NCBI GenBank assembly: GCA_023055425.1
Contig: JALGPY010000003.1
Span: 16,055,001-16,119,000, forward strand
Source: Linanthus parryae
Taxonomy: Eukaryota > Streptophyta > Magnoliopsida > Ericales > Polemoniaceae
Direction of reading: 5' to 3'
DNA length: 64,000 bases
Below the pieces are notes generated by a model that did not search any database, had not been told where the DNA came from, and was given only the letters and a program-made list of their open reading frames with translations. Shown piece after piece: positions 55,403-64,000 of this stretch. Both the position numbers and the translations under genes were made by a program. Position 1 is the first letter of the stretch; every line of letters starts with the position of its first letter.

Positions 55403-58400
55403 AATACCCCCACACTTACCTTTTGCGCGTCCCGAGCAACAAATCAAAATTTAACCATCTTCTCACTTCATCCCACCACCAACAAGATACGAGCCAAGAC
55501 AATTGCATACTCTTCGAAACACCGTTGCATACAAATCTTAACTAGCCGACTCAATAACAAAATATGACTCAACAATGCAACGATATGATGCAAATGCAAG
55601 GTACGACTCGATCCAACACAACACATATTTACACACGCACACAAAAGTATTTCTTTTTTTGTTGAGATTGGGCAATCTCGATAAGCAAACTGGTAAGTCA
55701 TCAGGCTCTCATATCCCCTTTGGAAACTCTACAACCTCCATGATCGGCAGAACTTGCGGCCAATTTCGTTAGACAGAACAAGGACGAGCACTTAATAATT
55801 TGCACTCACACACTCATCAGACATATCCCTAGTACTTACCATCCGAGCTATTTATCCACGGGTTAAAACTGTTGACGGCTTAGGACGGGTGGGATAGGTT
55901 ATTTAGAAGCGTAGTCCTATACGTCATGATATTCTCACATAACCCGTTTCTCACACTCCCTCACCGAAATCCAAGGAACCCAACCGAATCTCACATACTC
56001 CGGCCCTCATTCCCTCAATCCCGGTGCAATGCCGTTCTCGCGGCCACAAATGTGAAAGAGTGTCAGAAAGAATCATAGCTAATCTCTTCGGTTCCCTTGC
56101 AATTGCCAAAACACGCTCCTTTATTTCCTTCTCATTCCTTTCATTCTCTCTATTTTTTTTCTTTTTCTATCTCTCTCTTTTTTTTAATTTAATTTTTTTT
56201 TATTTTTTTTTCTCACTTCCCACAAATAATCAACGCATGGAGCACAAGTAATACTGAATGAACCCGACGAGATAAAAATATCATGTAGATAATGTGGGGG
56301 TGGAATGTGTCAGATCAAGGAGATATAATAATAATCGTCGACACCCCCACACTCGATGTTAACCAACTCACAAAATCCGGTAGTCAAAGTGATACATGCT
56401 TTCCAACCGATCCTCCTCATCACCTAAGATATAGAGAATAACATGAAAAACTAGCACGTCCTACTATAATATCAATCAACCCCACCCCATATTGTGCGGA
56501 AAGAATGTCACGCACTACGGCACTCCACCTGTGATCGTGGTGTAAGGACACGATTCACCGCCACACCGAAGTGTGCTGCCGTCTCTAACTCACCCTCACA
56601 TCCCCTCGTAAGACGAAACCTGTAAGAGTATCCACAATGAATGTATCAAGTCAGCACACCCTCATCGAACCTCCCTAACTCGACTCCCTCTATCATGACG
56701 CATAGGAAAGGGCCATTCTAACAAGTGATGAAAGTCACAATGAAAGGCTTCCTAGGCTAGAGGATGTGAATAAAAGGGGTAAATGGATCGAAGAAGGTAA
56801 CTAGTGGACCTAGGCTGTGAGACGGGACGTGAGGTCCCCATAAAAGTCACTCGCACGACTGTTCCGTTGCCACTACGAGGAGGGTTGACGACTACCTAAA
56901 TGACGGCGGTGTAGTACTAGAAGGATATCTAGTCTGAGAGACAGTTACTTGCATTTCTAGTGTGCATTAGCTCTATAAGTCTTCCTACTCCAGATTCTCG
57001 CGTCTCTGCCTCACTTCGGATCTTCATACTCCTAGAGAATTCTATCATTAAGCCCTCGCCAAGTTCAACTCATTTTGATTGCCCTTTCTCTTAAAAACAT
57101 CAATTTTTACTTTTATGGATTTTTTTTTTTTTTTTTTTTTTTTAATTCCTACTCTATATGCAGGGCCAGACGCGAAAGAAGACTCGAAACTGACTCATTT
57201 CAGGTAGGTGGACTCAATTAAGTAAACGTGCAAAATAAAACAACAAACACATATATACACCGCTAATACATCACCATACGTCATACGACACTATAAATAG
57301 ACACGACACGGACCACGAATACGATACAATACGAACTAACAATCTACATGCTGACAGGCTAATGCAAACACGGACTGGCTAGTCAAGACTAAAAATCCCC
57401 CCACACTAGAATGCGTCGTTGTCCTCAACGAATTTAGAAGTAAAACCGAGGACTCAACATTTCTAATGTGAGGGGAGGTGAATCTACTTATCCTCCGGGC
57501 TCTGGTTCATCCTCGTTTTGGTAACGGTCAACTAATTCATTCTCATTCACCTTACGTTTCCCTTTATCGACCGACGAACCCATCACCATCTTGCCTCTAT
57601 TAGGCCTCATCTCACACACATATCAATTGTCAAACAAATGCAGCAAGTACAAGTGCAAGAATCAAATAATACGCTGAAGTTTAGGAATACCTGACAAAAT
57701 CAGTCAAATTGACTGATTTTTCTGTATTTTTCACGATGTGAGATTTTTAGCTCTTTAGCTTCCCCTTGGTGTCCCCGTCAAAACCCCGAAAACGGTTTGT
57801 TGAAATTTCAAACGATGAAGAACGAATCGACGATTCTTCGTTCTAGGGTTCGGACCTCCTTCTTCTCCCCCACACTTGTCTCTTGTAAACTAGCTGAATT
57901 GGCTTCACAATAGTTGTAGAGGAGCTTGAGGCGAGCAAAACCCCTATCTCGATTCAGAATTTGATCAACTTCTTCCAATGGTGTTCTTGAGCACTGAGAG
58001 AGCTCACAAGAGAGAGAACGACGGAAAGAAGCTGGGGCGTGGTTCCCTTTTTAATGAGCCGCGAGTTTTGCTAGTGATCGTGCGATCACCATAATGTGAT
58101 CGTACGATCTGAGATGGTCGCGCGATCACGTATTTGATCGGCAATTCCAGTGAGTTGGGCTACTTTTTGTTGCGGCAAACTCCTTTGTGATCGTGCGATC
58201 ACAATTTGTGATCGTGCGATCACAATTTGATCGTAGGATCTCCTCTGTGATATTATTCTCCAGTGAGTTTGGTCAACTTTTTTCGTCAAAATTTCTTCTA
58301 AGTATTCCTGCTGATCCCACGATCTCACATGTTGATCATACGATCTCCTGGCAATTTTTTTTTTGTTTTTTTTTGTTTTTTTTTTGTTTTTTTTTTTCGC

Positions 58401-58657
58401 TTTGTTTGCTAATCTTCACAGTTCCTTAGCTTGAATTCCATGTTCCTCTTCTGTTCTTGAGCTCAAAATCTGCAGAGACTCAACTCAAATGTCAAATTCA
58501 CGCTCTCTCACCCCTCAGATAGCAAAACAAAATTAAAAACTCACACAACAGTATTTAAAACACACTCTCTACACTAATGCATAAAATACGTTGGGTTGCC
58601 TCCCAACAAGCGCTTGTAATTTAAGGTCGACAGCCCGACCCAGTTACCTCTGCCACC
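55403..58657 (-). other. Non-coding 3' domain of the Athila-type element
   Basis: It contains the PPT next to the LTR (GTAAGTGTGGGGGTATT, minus strand, 55403-55419) and further copies of the AGTGTGGGGG-type word on the minus strand at about 56346, 57396 and 57868, T runs at 56150-56210 and 57119-57145, and the palindrome cluster listed separately. No frame resembles pol. It occupies the place where RT and INT would lie in a complete element. Confidence 0.75.
58070..58345. repeat. Cluster of GATCGnnCGATC palindromes
   Basis: GTGATCGTGCGATCAC and variants (TGATCGTACGATC, GGTCGCGCGATCAC, GATCATACGATC, GATCCCACGATC) occur at about 58074, 58098, 58124, 58188, 58208, 58222, 58313 and 58335. The arms GATCG/CGATC are kept while the two central bases vary. 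Confidence 0.85.
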
Positions 58658-60781
58658 TCACGAGGGTGGTCTGGCACATTGTGCCGCTTCCAGCTTAGCC
58701 TTCCTGTGTTGGATTTGAAGCACTGCTTCATGTGCGTGCACCGCTGATGGCTTATTTTTTTCCCAGTAGTCAGGTGGATCCCCTTGCGACAACTCTGGGA
58801 TTTGACGCTTCACTTGTACAGCAAATGGCACACCTGGCTGATACTCCCACGAGTATTGGGGCGTCGGTTTGAAGACCCGAAACGTCTCCATGTCATCATT
58901 GACCCTCATAATCAGCTCCCCATTCTCTACATCAATGAGAGTACGACCTGTCGCCAAGAACGGTCTGCCCAAAATGATAGGCACATCACCGGCTGGCATA
59001 TCCAATATGACAAAATCGGCAGGAATTATCAGGCTGCCAACCCTCACAAGGACATCCTTTATCATCCCACATGCTCTCTTGGATGATTTGTCTGCAAATT
59101 GGAGAGTGATACAAGTTCTTGGAGGCTCCCCCACACTTAGCTTTTTGAATACCGACAACGGCATCAAATTCACGCTCGCTCCCAGATCACAGAGAGCCCT
59201 TCCCGTGTAGGCGTCACCCAAGGTAGCTTCAATGACAAAACTACCTGGATCCTTCTTTTTCTTAGGTAGTCCATGCAAAACACATGAACTAACCTGTTCA
59301 TTTAAGTTCACTCTCTGAAATTCATCCACCGCTTTCTTACCAAGGACTGCATCTTTAATAAACCTTGCATATTTTGGCATCTTTTGAAGTGCCTCAATCA
59401 ACGGAATATTAATGTGAAGTTTTGAAAATACGTTTAGAAAGCGCCTGTATTCCTCAGAATCGTCCTTCTTCTTCCTAGTACGTAATGGAAATGGTATTTC
59501 TGGAGAAGGAGAAGGAGATGGAAGTGGTACCTCAGTAGATTTCTCTGCATCCTGGTGAGTCATGCCCTTTGATTGGGGGATCATGACAGGTGTCTTCTCA
59601 TAATCGAAGACTTCATGTTCCTTTGCTTTAGATGTTGTAGCTCTGGCATGACTCGGATATGGTGGATCCTCAAGTGCAATACCACTTCGAGTTGTGATAG
59701 CTTGAGCTTGCTCCTCAGAAGTATGAACAATGTTGCTCGGTGCTCTTTGTTCGATTTTCTCTTTCAGATCTTTTATTTCTGCTTGAGCCACCTGAAGTGC
59801 AATTGCCAAAGAGCTGACATGTGTGGACATGTCCGTCATGTGCTGAGCCATTACCTCTATTATCCCTGTCATCTCGGACGAATCTGAAGGTGGTACTGGC
59901 TGCTGCTGATGCATCTCTGGACTAGCTACTTCATGTACTACCTCCACCGCATTCACCTGAACCATGCCATGTGCCAGTGAGCTATGCTTCATCGGTTCTT
60001 GATGTTGGCACTCATAATCCAAGCTCTCCTCTTGCTCAACCACACGTCTCATCAACTCATATGCACCGTCAACATCACATTTGAACAAGAAACTGCCCCC
60101 AGCTTCTCTATCAATCTTGTCTTTGTCAAGCATTCCAAGTGCATCATAGAAGACCTGTATGATCTGGCTTTTTGCAATGCCATGGTTGGGGCATTTGCGT
60201 AGCAAGAAGTTGAGACGCTCCCATGCTTTGACCATGGATTCATGTTGCTTTTGCCTGAAAGACCAAATCTCGTTCTGCAACTGAATCATGCGTGAGATGG
60301 GAAAGAATTTACTCATGAACTGGGAGGCACAGTCTTCCCATGTCTTGATTGAGTTGGATGGCAATGAATCCAGCCAATCCATAGCAGCTCCCTTGAGGCA
60401 ATGAGGGAAAAGCATCAATTTTATTGATTCAGAAGTGACCCCACTATAACGGATTAGCCCACAGTGGCTCTGAAATCTCCCAATGAATGCATGTGGGTCT
60501 TCCTCGTCTGTCCCAGCAAAAGTGCACTGGTCCTGAGCAAATTGAATTGTGCCCAGCTTGAGACAGAAGGTTTCTGCCTGAATTGGTGGCACCACAATTG
60601 CTGGCTCCCTTCCTTTAAGATCCGCCTCAAATGCGTGGATTATTGCTTTCCCTGAACGATTATATGGCATTGAGGTCGGGTGCGGTCTTGATGTTGCTGC
60701 CAGTGCTTTCTCTACAGCTTCAGCCACCAAAGCTTGTAGCTGCTCTGTGGTGAGGCTAATCTGCCCTTGTCCTTCCGCCAT
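58658..60781 (-). CDS. Athila-type Gag and aspartic protease, pol-less
   Basis: 707 codons from ATG at 60781 (MAEGQGQISLTTEQLQALV) to the stop at 58658, uninterrupted. An upstream in-frame extension to 60835 starts with a non-ATG codon and is not needed. The Gag domain contains FIGRFQSHCGLIRYSGV, AAMDWLDSLPSNSIKTWEDC and FRQKQHESMVKAWERLN. A coiled segment follows, then a protease with ALCDLGASVNLMPLSVF (D-L-G-A-S active site) and ILGRPFLATGR. The frame ends 100 residues later, with no RT. The product would build particles and mature itself, but needs RT and integrase from another element. It is the only intact retroelement gene in the window apart from the partial gag at the right end. Confidence 0.9.
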   Translation of the reverse strand: MAEGQGQISLTTEQLQALVAEAVEKALAATSRPHPTSMPYNRSGKAIIHAFEADLKGREPAIVVPPIQAETFCLKLGTIQFAQDQCTFAGTDEEDPHAFIGRFQSHCGLIRYSGVTSESIKLMLFPHCLKGAAMDWLDSLPSNSIKTWEDCASQFMSKFFPISRMIQLQNEIWSFRQKQHESMVKAWERLNFLLRKCPNHGIAKSQIIQVFYDALGMLDKDKIDREAGGSFLFKCDVDGAYELMRRVVEQEESLDYECQHQEPMKHSSLAHGMVQVNAVEVVHEVASPEMHQQQPVPPSDSSEMTGIIEVMAQHMTDMSTHVSSLAIALQVAQAEIKDLKEKIEQRAPSNIVHTSEEQAQAITTRSGIALEDPPYPSHARATTSKAKEHEVFDYEKTPVMIPQSKGMTHQDAEKSTEVPLPSPSPSPEIPFPLRTRKKKDDSEEYRRFLNVFSKLHINIPLIEALQKMPKYARFIKDAVLGKKAVDEFQRVNLNEQVSSCVLHGLPKKKKDPGSFVIEATLGDAYTGRALCDLGASVNLMPLSVFKKLSVGEPPRTCITLQFADKSSKRACGMIKDVLVRVGSLIIPADFVILDMPAGDVPIILGRPFLATGRTLIDVENGELIMRVNDDMETFRVFKPTPQYSWEYQPGVPFAVQVKRQIPELSQGDPPDYWEKNKPSAVHAHEAVLQIQHRKAKLEAAQCARPPS

Positions 60782-60892
60782 AGCTACCTGAGAAAACAAC
60801 ACTAGCACACCCGTGAGGTAAACAGATAATAACAAAAAGAGAATAAAAGAAGTATCCTAAATTAATTTTTAACTAAACTAATAAACCGTTTA

Positions 60893-60912
60893 ATTCCCCG
60901 GCAACGGCGCCA
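60893..60912 (-). other. Primer-binding site, tRNA-Asp type
   Basis: On the minus strand TGGCGCCGTTGCCGGGGAAT follows the LTR after six bases. This sequence is the usual Athila primer-binding site. Confidence 0.9.
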
Positions 60913-60918
60913 AAAACT

Positions 60919-62180
60919 TGACACGATTTCTTACGTGTATACGCAAGTGCACGGTCAAGTAGTAAGTGGAGTATTTTACGACTCCGAGTATCGAACCCAA
61001 GGGAATTTACGATTATTAGCTAATTAAGAATTAAATTTATGATACGTAAGTAACCGGTAAAAAGTGTTTGATTTTATAACGTTGTCGCCCACAAACAAGC
61101 GACTTAAACTAAATAACAACTAAGTTAACTATGTTTGTATGCTTTTCTGCTGAAAAGAATAATTATCACGGAATACGATTATGGATAAGGACTAGGCAAT
61201 CAATGGTCCCTAGGGTTGTTAACGATTTCCGGGTTGTGCTTGAAACACTCTACGCACGTTCTAGTTATATCGGGTAATACTCATCACGATCTTCTCTCGA
61301 TCTCACGTGAATTTGTGTAAAGAATAGCTTTCGGGTCCTCTCGGTCCACCTCCGTCTACAATTACACTCTAGTTGATTTGTTAGGCTCGCTCACCGGGTC
61401 CTGTCGGTCCACCGAATTCACTAAGTTCTAACAAAATCAACCGAAACTACCCTCACACGATTAATCAAGTTTCTATCTCCTCTCAGTCTCAAGAAACTAC
61501 AAGATTACCTACCTATTCTTTAACACGTCTCAAAGAATTCACTTTCGTGCAATTCTATCAACAAGTAGCATTCTACGGGTGATCAAGCCAAGAACACTAA
61601 GAATTGAGTACAAGAATAGATAAACTAACAAGAACGTTCATAGAATTAAGCAAAAGCATGCATCAAGTCCAAAATCCGGAAAATCATCCAACAAACCCTA
61701 GTTTTCCATCAATCACCTAGCTTGAAGTGTTTAGCTAGACATAATATTGTTCAACATGATCAAAATCATAGAGTTCATGAAGAATAGAAGAAGAAAAGAT
61801 GATCAAACGCTTGAATCTTCAATGTTGATGATCTTCCAAGCTCCAAGCCTTGTCTCCTATCTTCCCTAGCTCCCAAGACTTCAAAGATGCGTCTCCTTTT
61901 CTCCTCTTCATCTAGCTCCATTCCAAGCATATCCAAGCATCTCATAAGCTCCATTGCACCTATTTTACCTGAGATACACAACACTAAACAACCCGTGCAA
62001 TTATCATAGCAAATATGAGAGAAAACATGCACAAATAAGCTAGAAACACAACTTTTCACTCTTAGGCTTAGAGATAGTCAAATTCACGTATTTGCGCACA
62101 TATCACATATAAATCATGTGAAATAAGACTATTACAAGTAATATGGAAGTATTAAAATAACTCCTAAAAGGGAGTTATCA
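60919..62180 (-). repeat. 5' LTR of the Athila-type element
   Basis: 1262 bp, minus strand TGATAACTCCC to ATCGTGTCA. Complete, and identical by eye to 54144-55402 where both exist. Confidence 0.92.
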
Positions 62181-62199
62181 ATTAGAAGTCATTATCTGA

Positions 62200-62503
62200 A
62201 ATTAAACTCATCTGCAACCACGTGAGTGGGTATTGATCCGCTCTTCACTTACATTAATGTCTTGGCATGCCATGCCAAGGCATTTGATTTCTTGTTCAGA
62301 TGTCTCGAACACATATCTCCAAGTGACCAAACTGAATTCTTGAAGCTTCCTTTGGACTTCTTGGATGATGAACCAGACAATCGATCGGTCTTCTTCTCCA
62401 TAGTTGCGATTTGGTTGACGAGTAATTATGCATCTCCATCGATGATTATGGCATTGATGTTCACTTCTCTCTGCCAAATTGATTCCATTTCGAGGGCATG
62501 CCT
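62200..62503 (-). pseudogene. RNase H-like fragment, minus strand
   Basis: Read on the minus strand across two frames: AIIIDGDA, LLVNQIATMEKKTD, then SVWSLGDMCSRHLNKKSNALAWHAKTL, resembling the D-S-x-x-L-V ... N-x-x-A-x-x-L-A-x-x-A pattern of the RNase H-like domain (RVT_3). There are stops in both frames. It could be a LINE tail or a host RNase H-like gene fragment. Confidence 0.35.
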
Positions 62504-63320
62504 GTTGGAAGTTGGATGATAAATCCATAGAGAAATGGTGATGTTCTTGGTAGCTTGAAGAAGCTTGAAACCAAGAGCATTATTTGTCCCACATTGTTGC
62601 TCAAAGTGGTGGTAGGTGGGTATATTTGGTTTCACACACAAGGGTAGTGTACAACTACTAAGGTGTGTGGAGAGCCATGGGTGTTATTGTGTGCCTCGCG
62701 CACACACACACACGCGCGCGCCGCCGGCGAGAGGTTATGATACAGCTAATTTTTGTTACTCACCAGTTTATTGGGTGATTAATTTAAATTAACTGTTTTG
62801 ACCGTTTTAATGTGGGATTAATGGGCATTAAACGGATTGATTGTCAATTAATTAGAATGATCAGTTTTACCAAAAACTGATGGATTAATCTAATTAAAAA
62901 TAGTCAAAACGTTTGGAGATTGCTGTACGTTTTTTCTCTGGTTCATCTCTCAACAGAAAAATTCTCTCTTTCTCTAGCGAACTGAGGTGCGAGTCGAAGT
63001 TGATCTTCATCGCTGCTGTAACGAGGAGGATCAGAGCTGTTTTATCCTGGAAGGATTATCGCCGAATCCCAATACAGCGTAAGTGGGGGCGATTATTTCA
63101 TCAAGAGCAGTCAGGCCTACTTCGCAAGACCTGGCGACTCAGCTGCATTCGAGTTTTACATGTTCCATCGTGAACAGAGGTATGTCCTTCTTTTCTTTCA
63201 TACAGTATCTAATTTCATTGCTATTTGCCTTCTTGATTTGCTTTCTCTATGTTCTTGGTCATGTGTTGTTAATCAAATTTTCCCTACTAAAATCGTTAAT
63301 TTTAGTGTTTTTCACCAACA
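62504..63320 (+). repeat. Possible 5' LTR or leader of a Copia element
   Basis: The interval has inverted ends TGTTGGAAG and CACCAACA, contains TTGTCCCACATTG, a word common in plant Copia LTRs, and stops 35 bases before the gag ATG. Against this, no TGG-type primer-binding site follows at 63321; a partial GGATCAGAGCTG occurs instead at 63030. The exact LTR limits are open. A CA/CG alternating tract is at 62697-62722. Confidence 0.4.
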
Positions 63321-63355
63321 TTCTTGAAGAAATAATCCGTAATTTGTTTAACAAA

Positions 63356-64000
63356 ATGACTACTGAAACTGAGAAAACTGTTCCCGGTTCATCTGCTCCT
63401 GCCGTGGCAATTGATTGGGCCACTTATACGTTTCCACAAGCTGTTGAATTGACTGGTTTACCAGAAAAATTCAACGGTGGTGTTGGCTTTTCTCGTTGGC
63501 AGAAAAAGCTGAAATTGTGGTTAACTATAAAGGGTTTATGGCCGGTTGTGGAGTATGAGAAACCAGTGGTGGATCAAGAAAAGCCTGATTCCATTAAGGC
63601 CTTTGCGAAGTGGACTGAAAAGGACGGAGTGGCTAGAGCGGCAATTCTTGCTGCTCTGTCGAATACTCTGTTTGATGTTTATTCATCAGATTCATTCACT
63701 GCAAAGCTTTTATGGGAAAAGCTGAATGAGACACATAATACTGACTCACAAGGTCTGGAAAAATATTCTGTGTCTAAATTTCTTGATTTCAAACTGGTGG
63801 ACAATAAGTCCATGACTGAGCAGGTGCACGAGTTTGAGATGATTGTGCATGCTTTGAAGGAATCCGGTATGGATCTTCCTGAAAAGTTTCTGGTTATGTG
63901 TGTGATTGAGAAGCTCCCAAAGTCTTGGGAAGAGTTTTGTCTCTCCCTGAAAAGACAGAAAGGAGAAATCACCTGGACTAACCTCATGCTAAACATCTCG
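63356..64000 (+). CDS. Copia Gag (UBN2/DUF4219-type), partial, runs off the window
   Basis: 215 codons without interruption from ATG at 63356 to the window end. Landmarks: LPEKFNGGVGFSRWQKKLK (the Copia Gag start with F-x-G and W), then AKLLWEKLNETH, YSVSKFLDFKLVDNKSM, and VIEKLPKSWEEFCLSLKR, the UBN2-type Gag core. It should be followed by a zinc knuckle and pol outside the window. No stop or frameshift is seen, so the element may be intact. Confidence 0.85.
   Translation, partial: MTTETEKTVPGSSAPAVAIDWATYTFPQAVELTGLPEKFNGGVGFSRWQKKLKLWLTIKGLWPVVEYEKPVVDQEKPDSIKAFAKWTEKDGVARAAILAALSNTLFDVYSSDSFTAKLLWEKLNETHNTDSQGLEKYSVSKFLDFKLVDNKSMTEQVHEFEMIVHALKESGMDLPEKFLVMCVIEKLPKSWEEFCLSLKRQKGEITWTNLMLNIS

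Larger units (their letters stand above)
54144..62180 (-). mobile_element. Athila-type non-autonomous LTR retrotransposon, very young
   Basis: Both LTRs, the PBS, a gag-protease gene and a PPT are present; RT, RNase H and integrase are not. The two LTRs are offset by 6778 bp and I found no difference, except that the left one lacks its last three bases. The flanking five bases (GGGAG and ATTAG) do not match, so the left edge was altered or a TSD is hidden. Confidence 0.9.

Noticed and set aside
60782..60835. Upstream extension of the Athila Gag with a hydrophobic start that looks like a signal peptide
   Set aside because: It begins with a non-ATG codon, and the ATG at 60781 gives the normal Gag start; the hydrophobic stretch is leader sequence.

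Overview
This is nuclear DNA from a flowering plant, probably a eudicot. It is AT-rich, contains intron-bearing genes and plant-type non-LTR retrotransposons (endonuclease, reverse transcriptase, zf-RVT, RNase H), and holds Ty1/copia and Ty3/gypsy elements of the plant-only Tat and Athila lineages, hAT and Tc1/mariner-type MITEs, and one host gene of the AGP30/AGP31 (Pro/His-rich, Ole e 1-type) cell-wall family. Most of the window is nested mobile elements; the species cannot be fixed from the sequence alone.

Layout. 1-1.0 kb: intergenic with a degraded MITE. 1.0-5.27 kb: a long minus-strand gypsy-type LTR, split by a clean solo LTR of another family (3331-4785, 5-bp TSD GTGGT). 5.27-12.58 kb: a plus-strand LINE, split by a 5'-truncated Copia (6.44-9.66 kb) whose 3' LTR is complete. 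13.24-19.71 kb: a second, nearly full-length LINE, inserted in the tail of a third, minus-strand LINE, with a probable 10-bp TSD. 20.1-33.0 kb: the gene-bearing part, with the two-exon AGP-like gene (23954-25126), several MITEs, two SINE-like tRNA-derived pieces, the head of a fourth LINE (ORF1 only) and a Copia 5' LTR with the first codons of gag.

33.0-54.1 kb: a large minus-strand Tat-lineage Ty3/gypsy element. It has matching 627-bp LTRs, PBS and PPT, and one gag-PR-RT-RH-aRH-INT reading frame broken only by three nonsense codons. Two hairpin/tandem-repeat blocks lie between pol and the 3' LTR, and a multi-exon gene lies on the opposite strand. Its 5' LTR is split by a 9.2-kb composite (44439-53607), flanked by a GACAG duplication, in which two related long LTRs point in opposite directions around a third, miniature LTR element. 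54.1-62.2 kb: an Athila-type, pol-less element on the minus strand, whose 1.26-kb LTRs look identical by eye (very young). 62.2-64 kb: an RNase H-like remnant and the start of a Copia element whose gag runs off the window.

How it fits together. The host contributes one secreted wall protein. The rest is a record of insertion in insertion, of solo-LTR formation and internal deletion, and of non-autonomous elements that must borrow pol in trans. The most unusual part is the 3' region of the Tat element: an antisense spliced gene with a coiled-coil C-terminus, a 54-bp satellite-like array with dimeric higher order, and a duplicated integrase zinc-finger module in the neighbouring pol.
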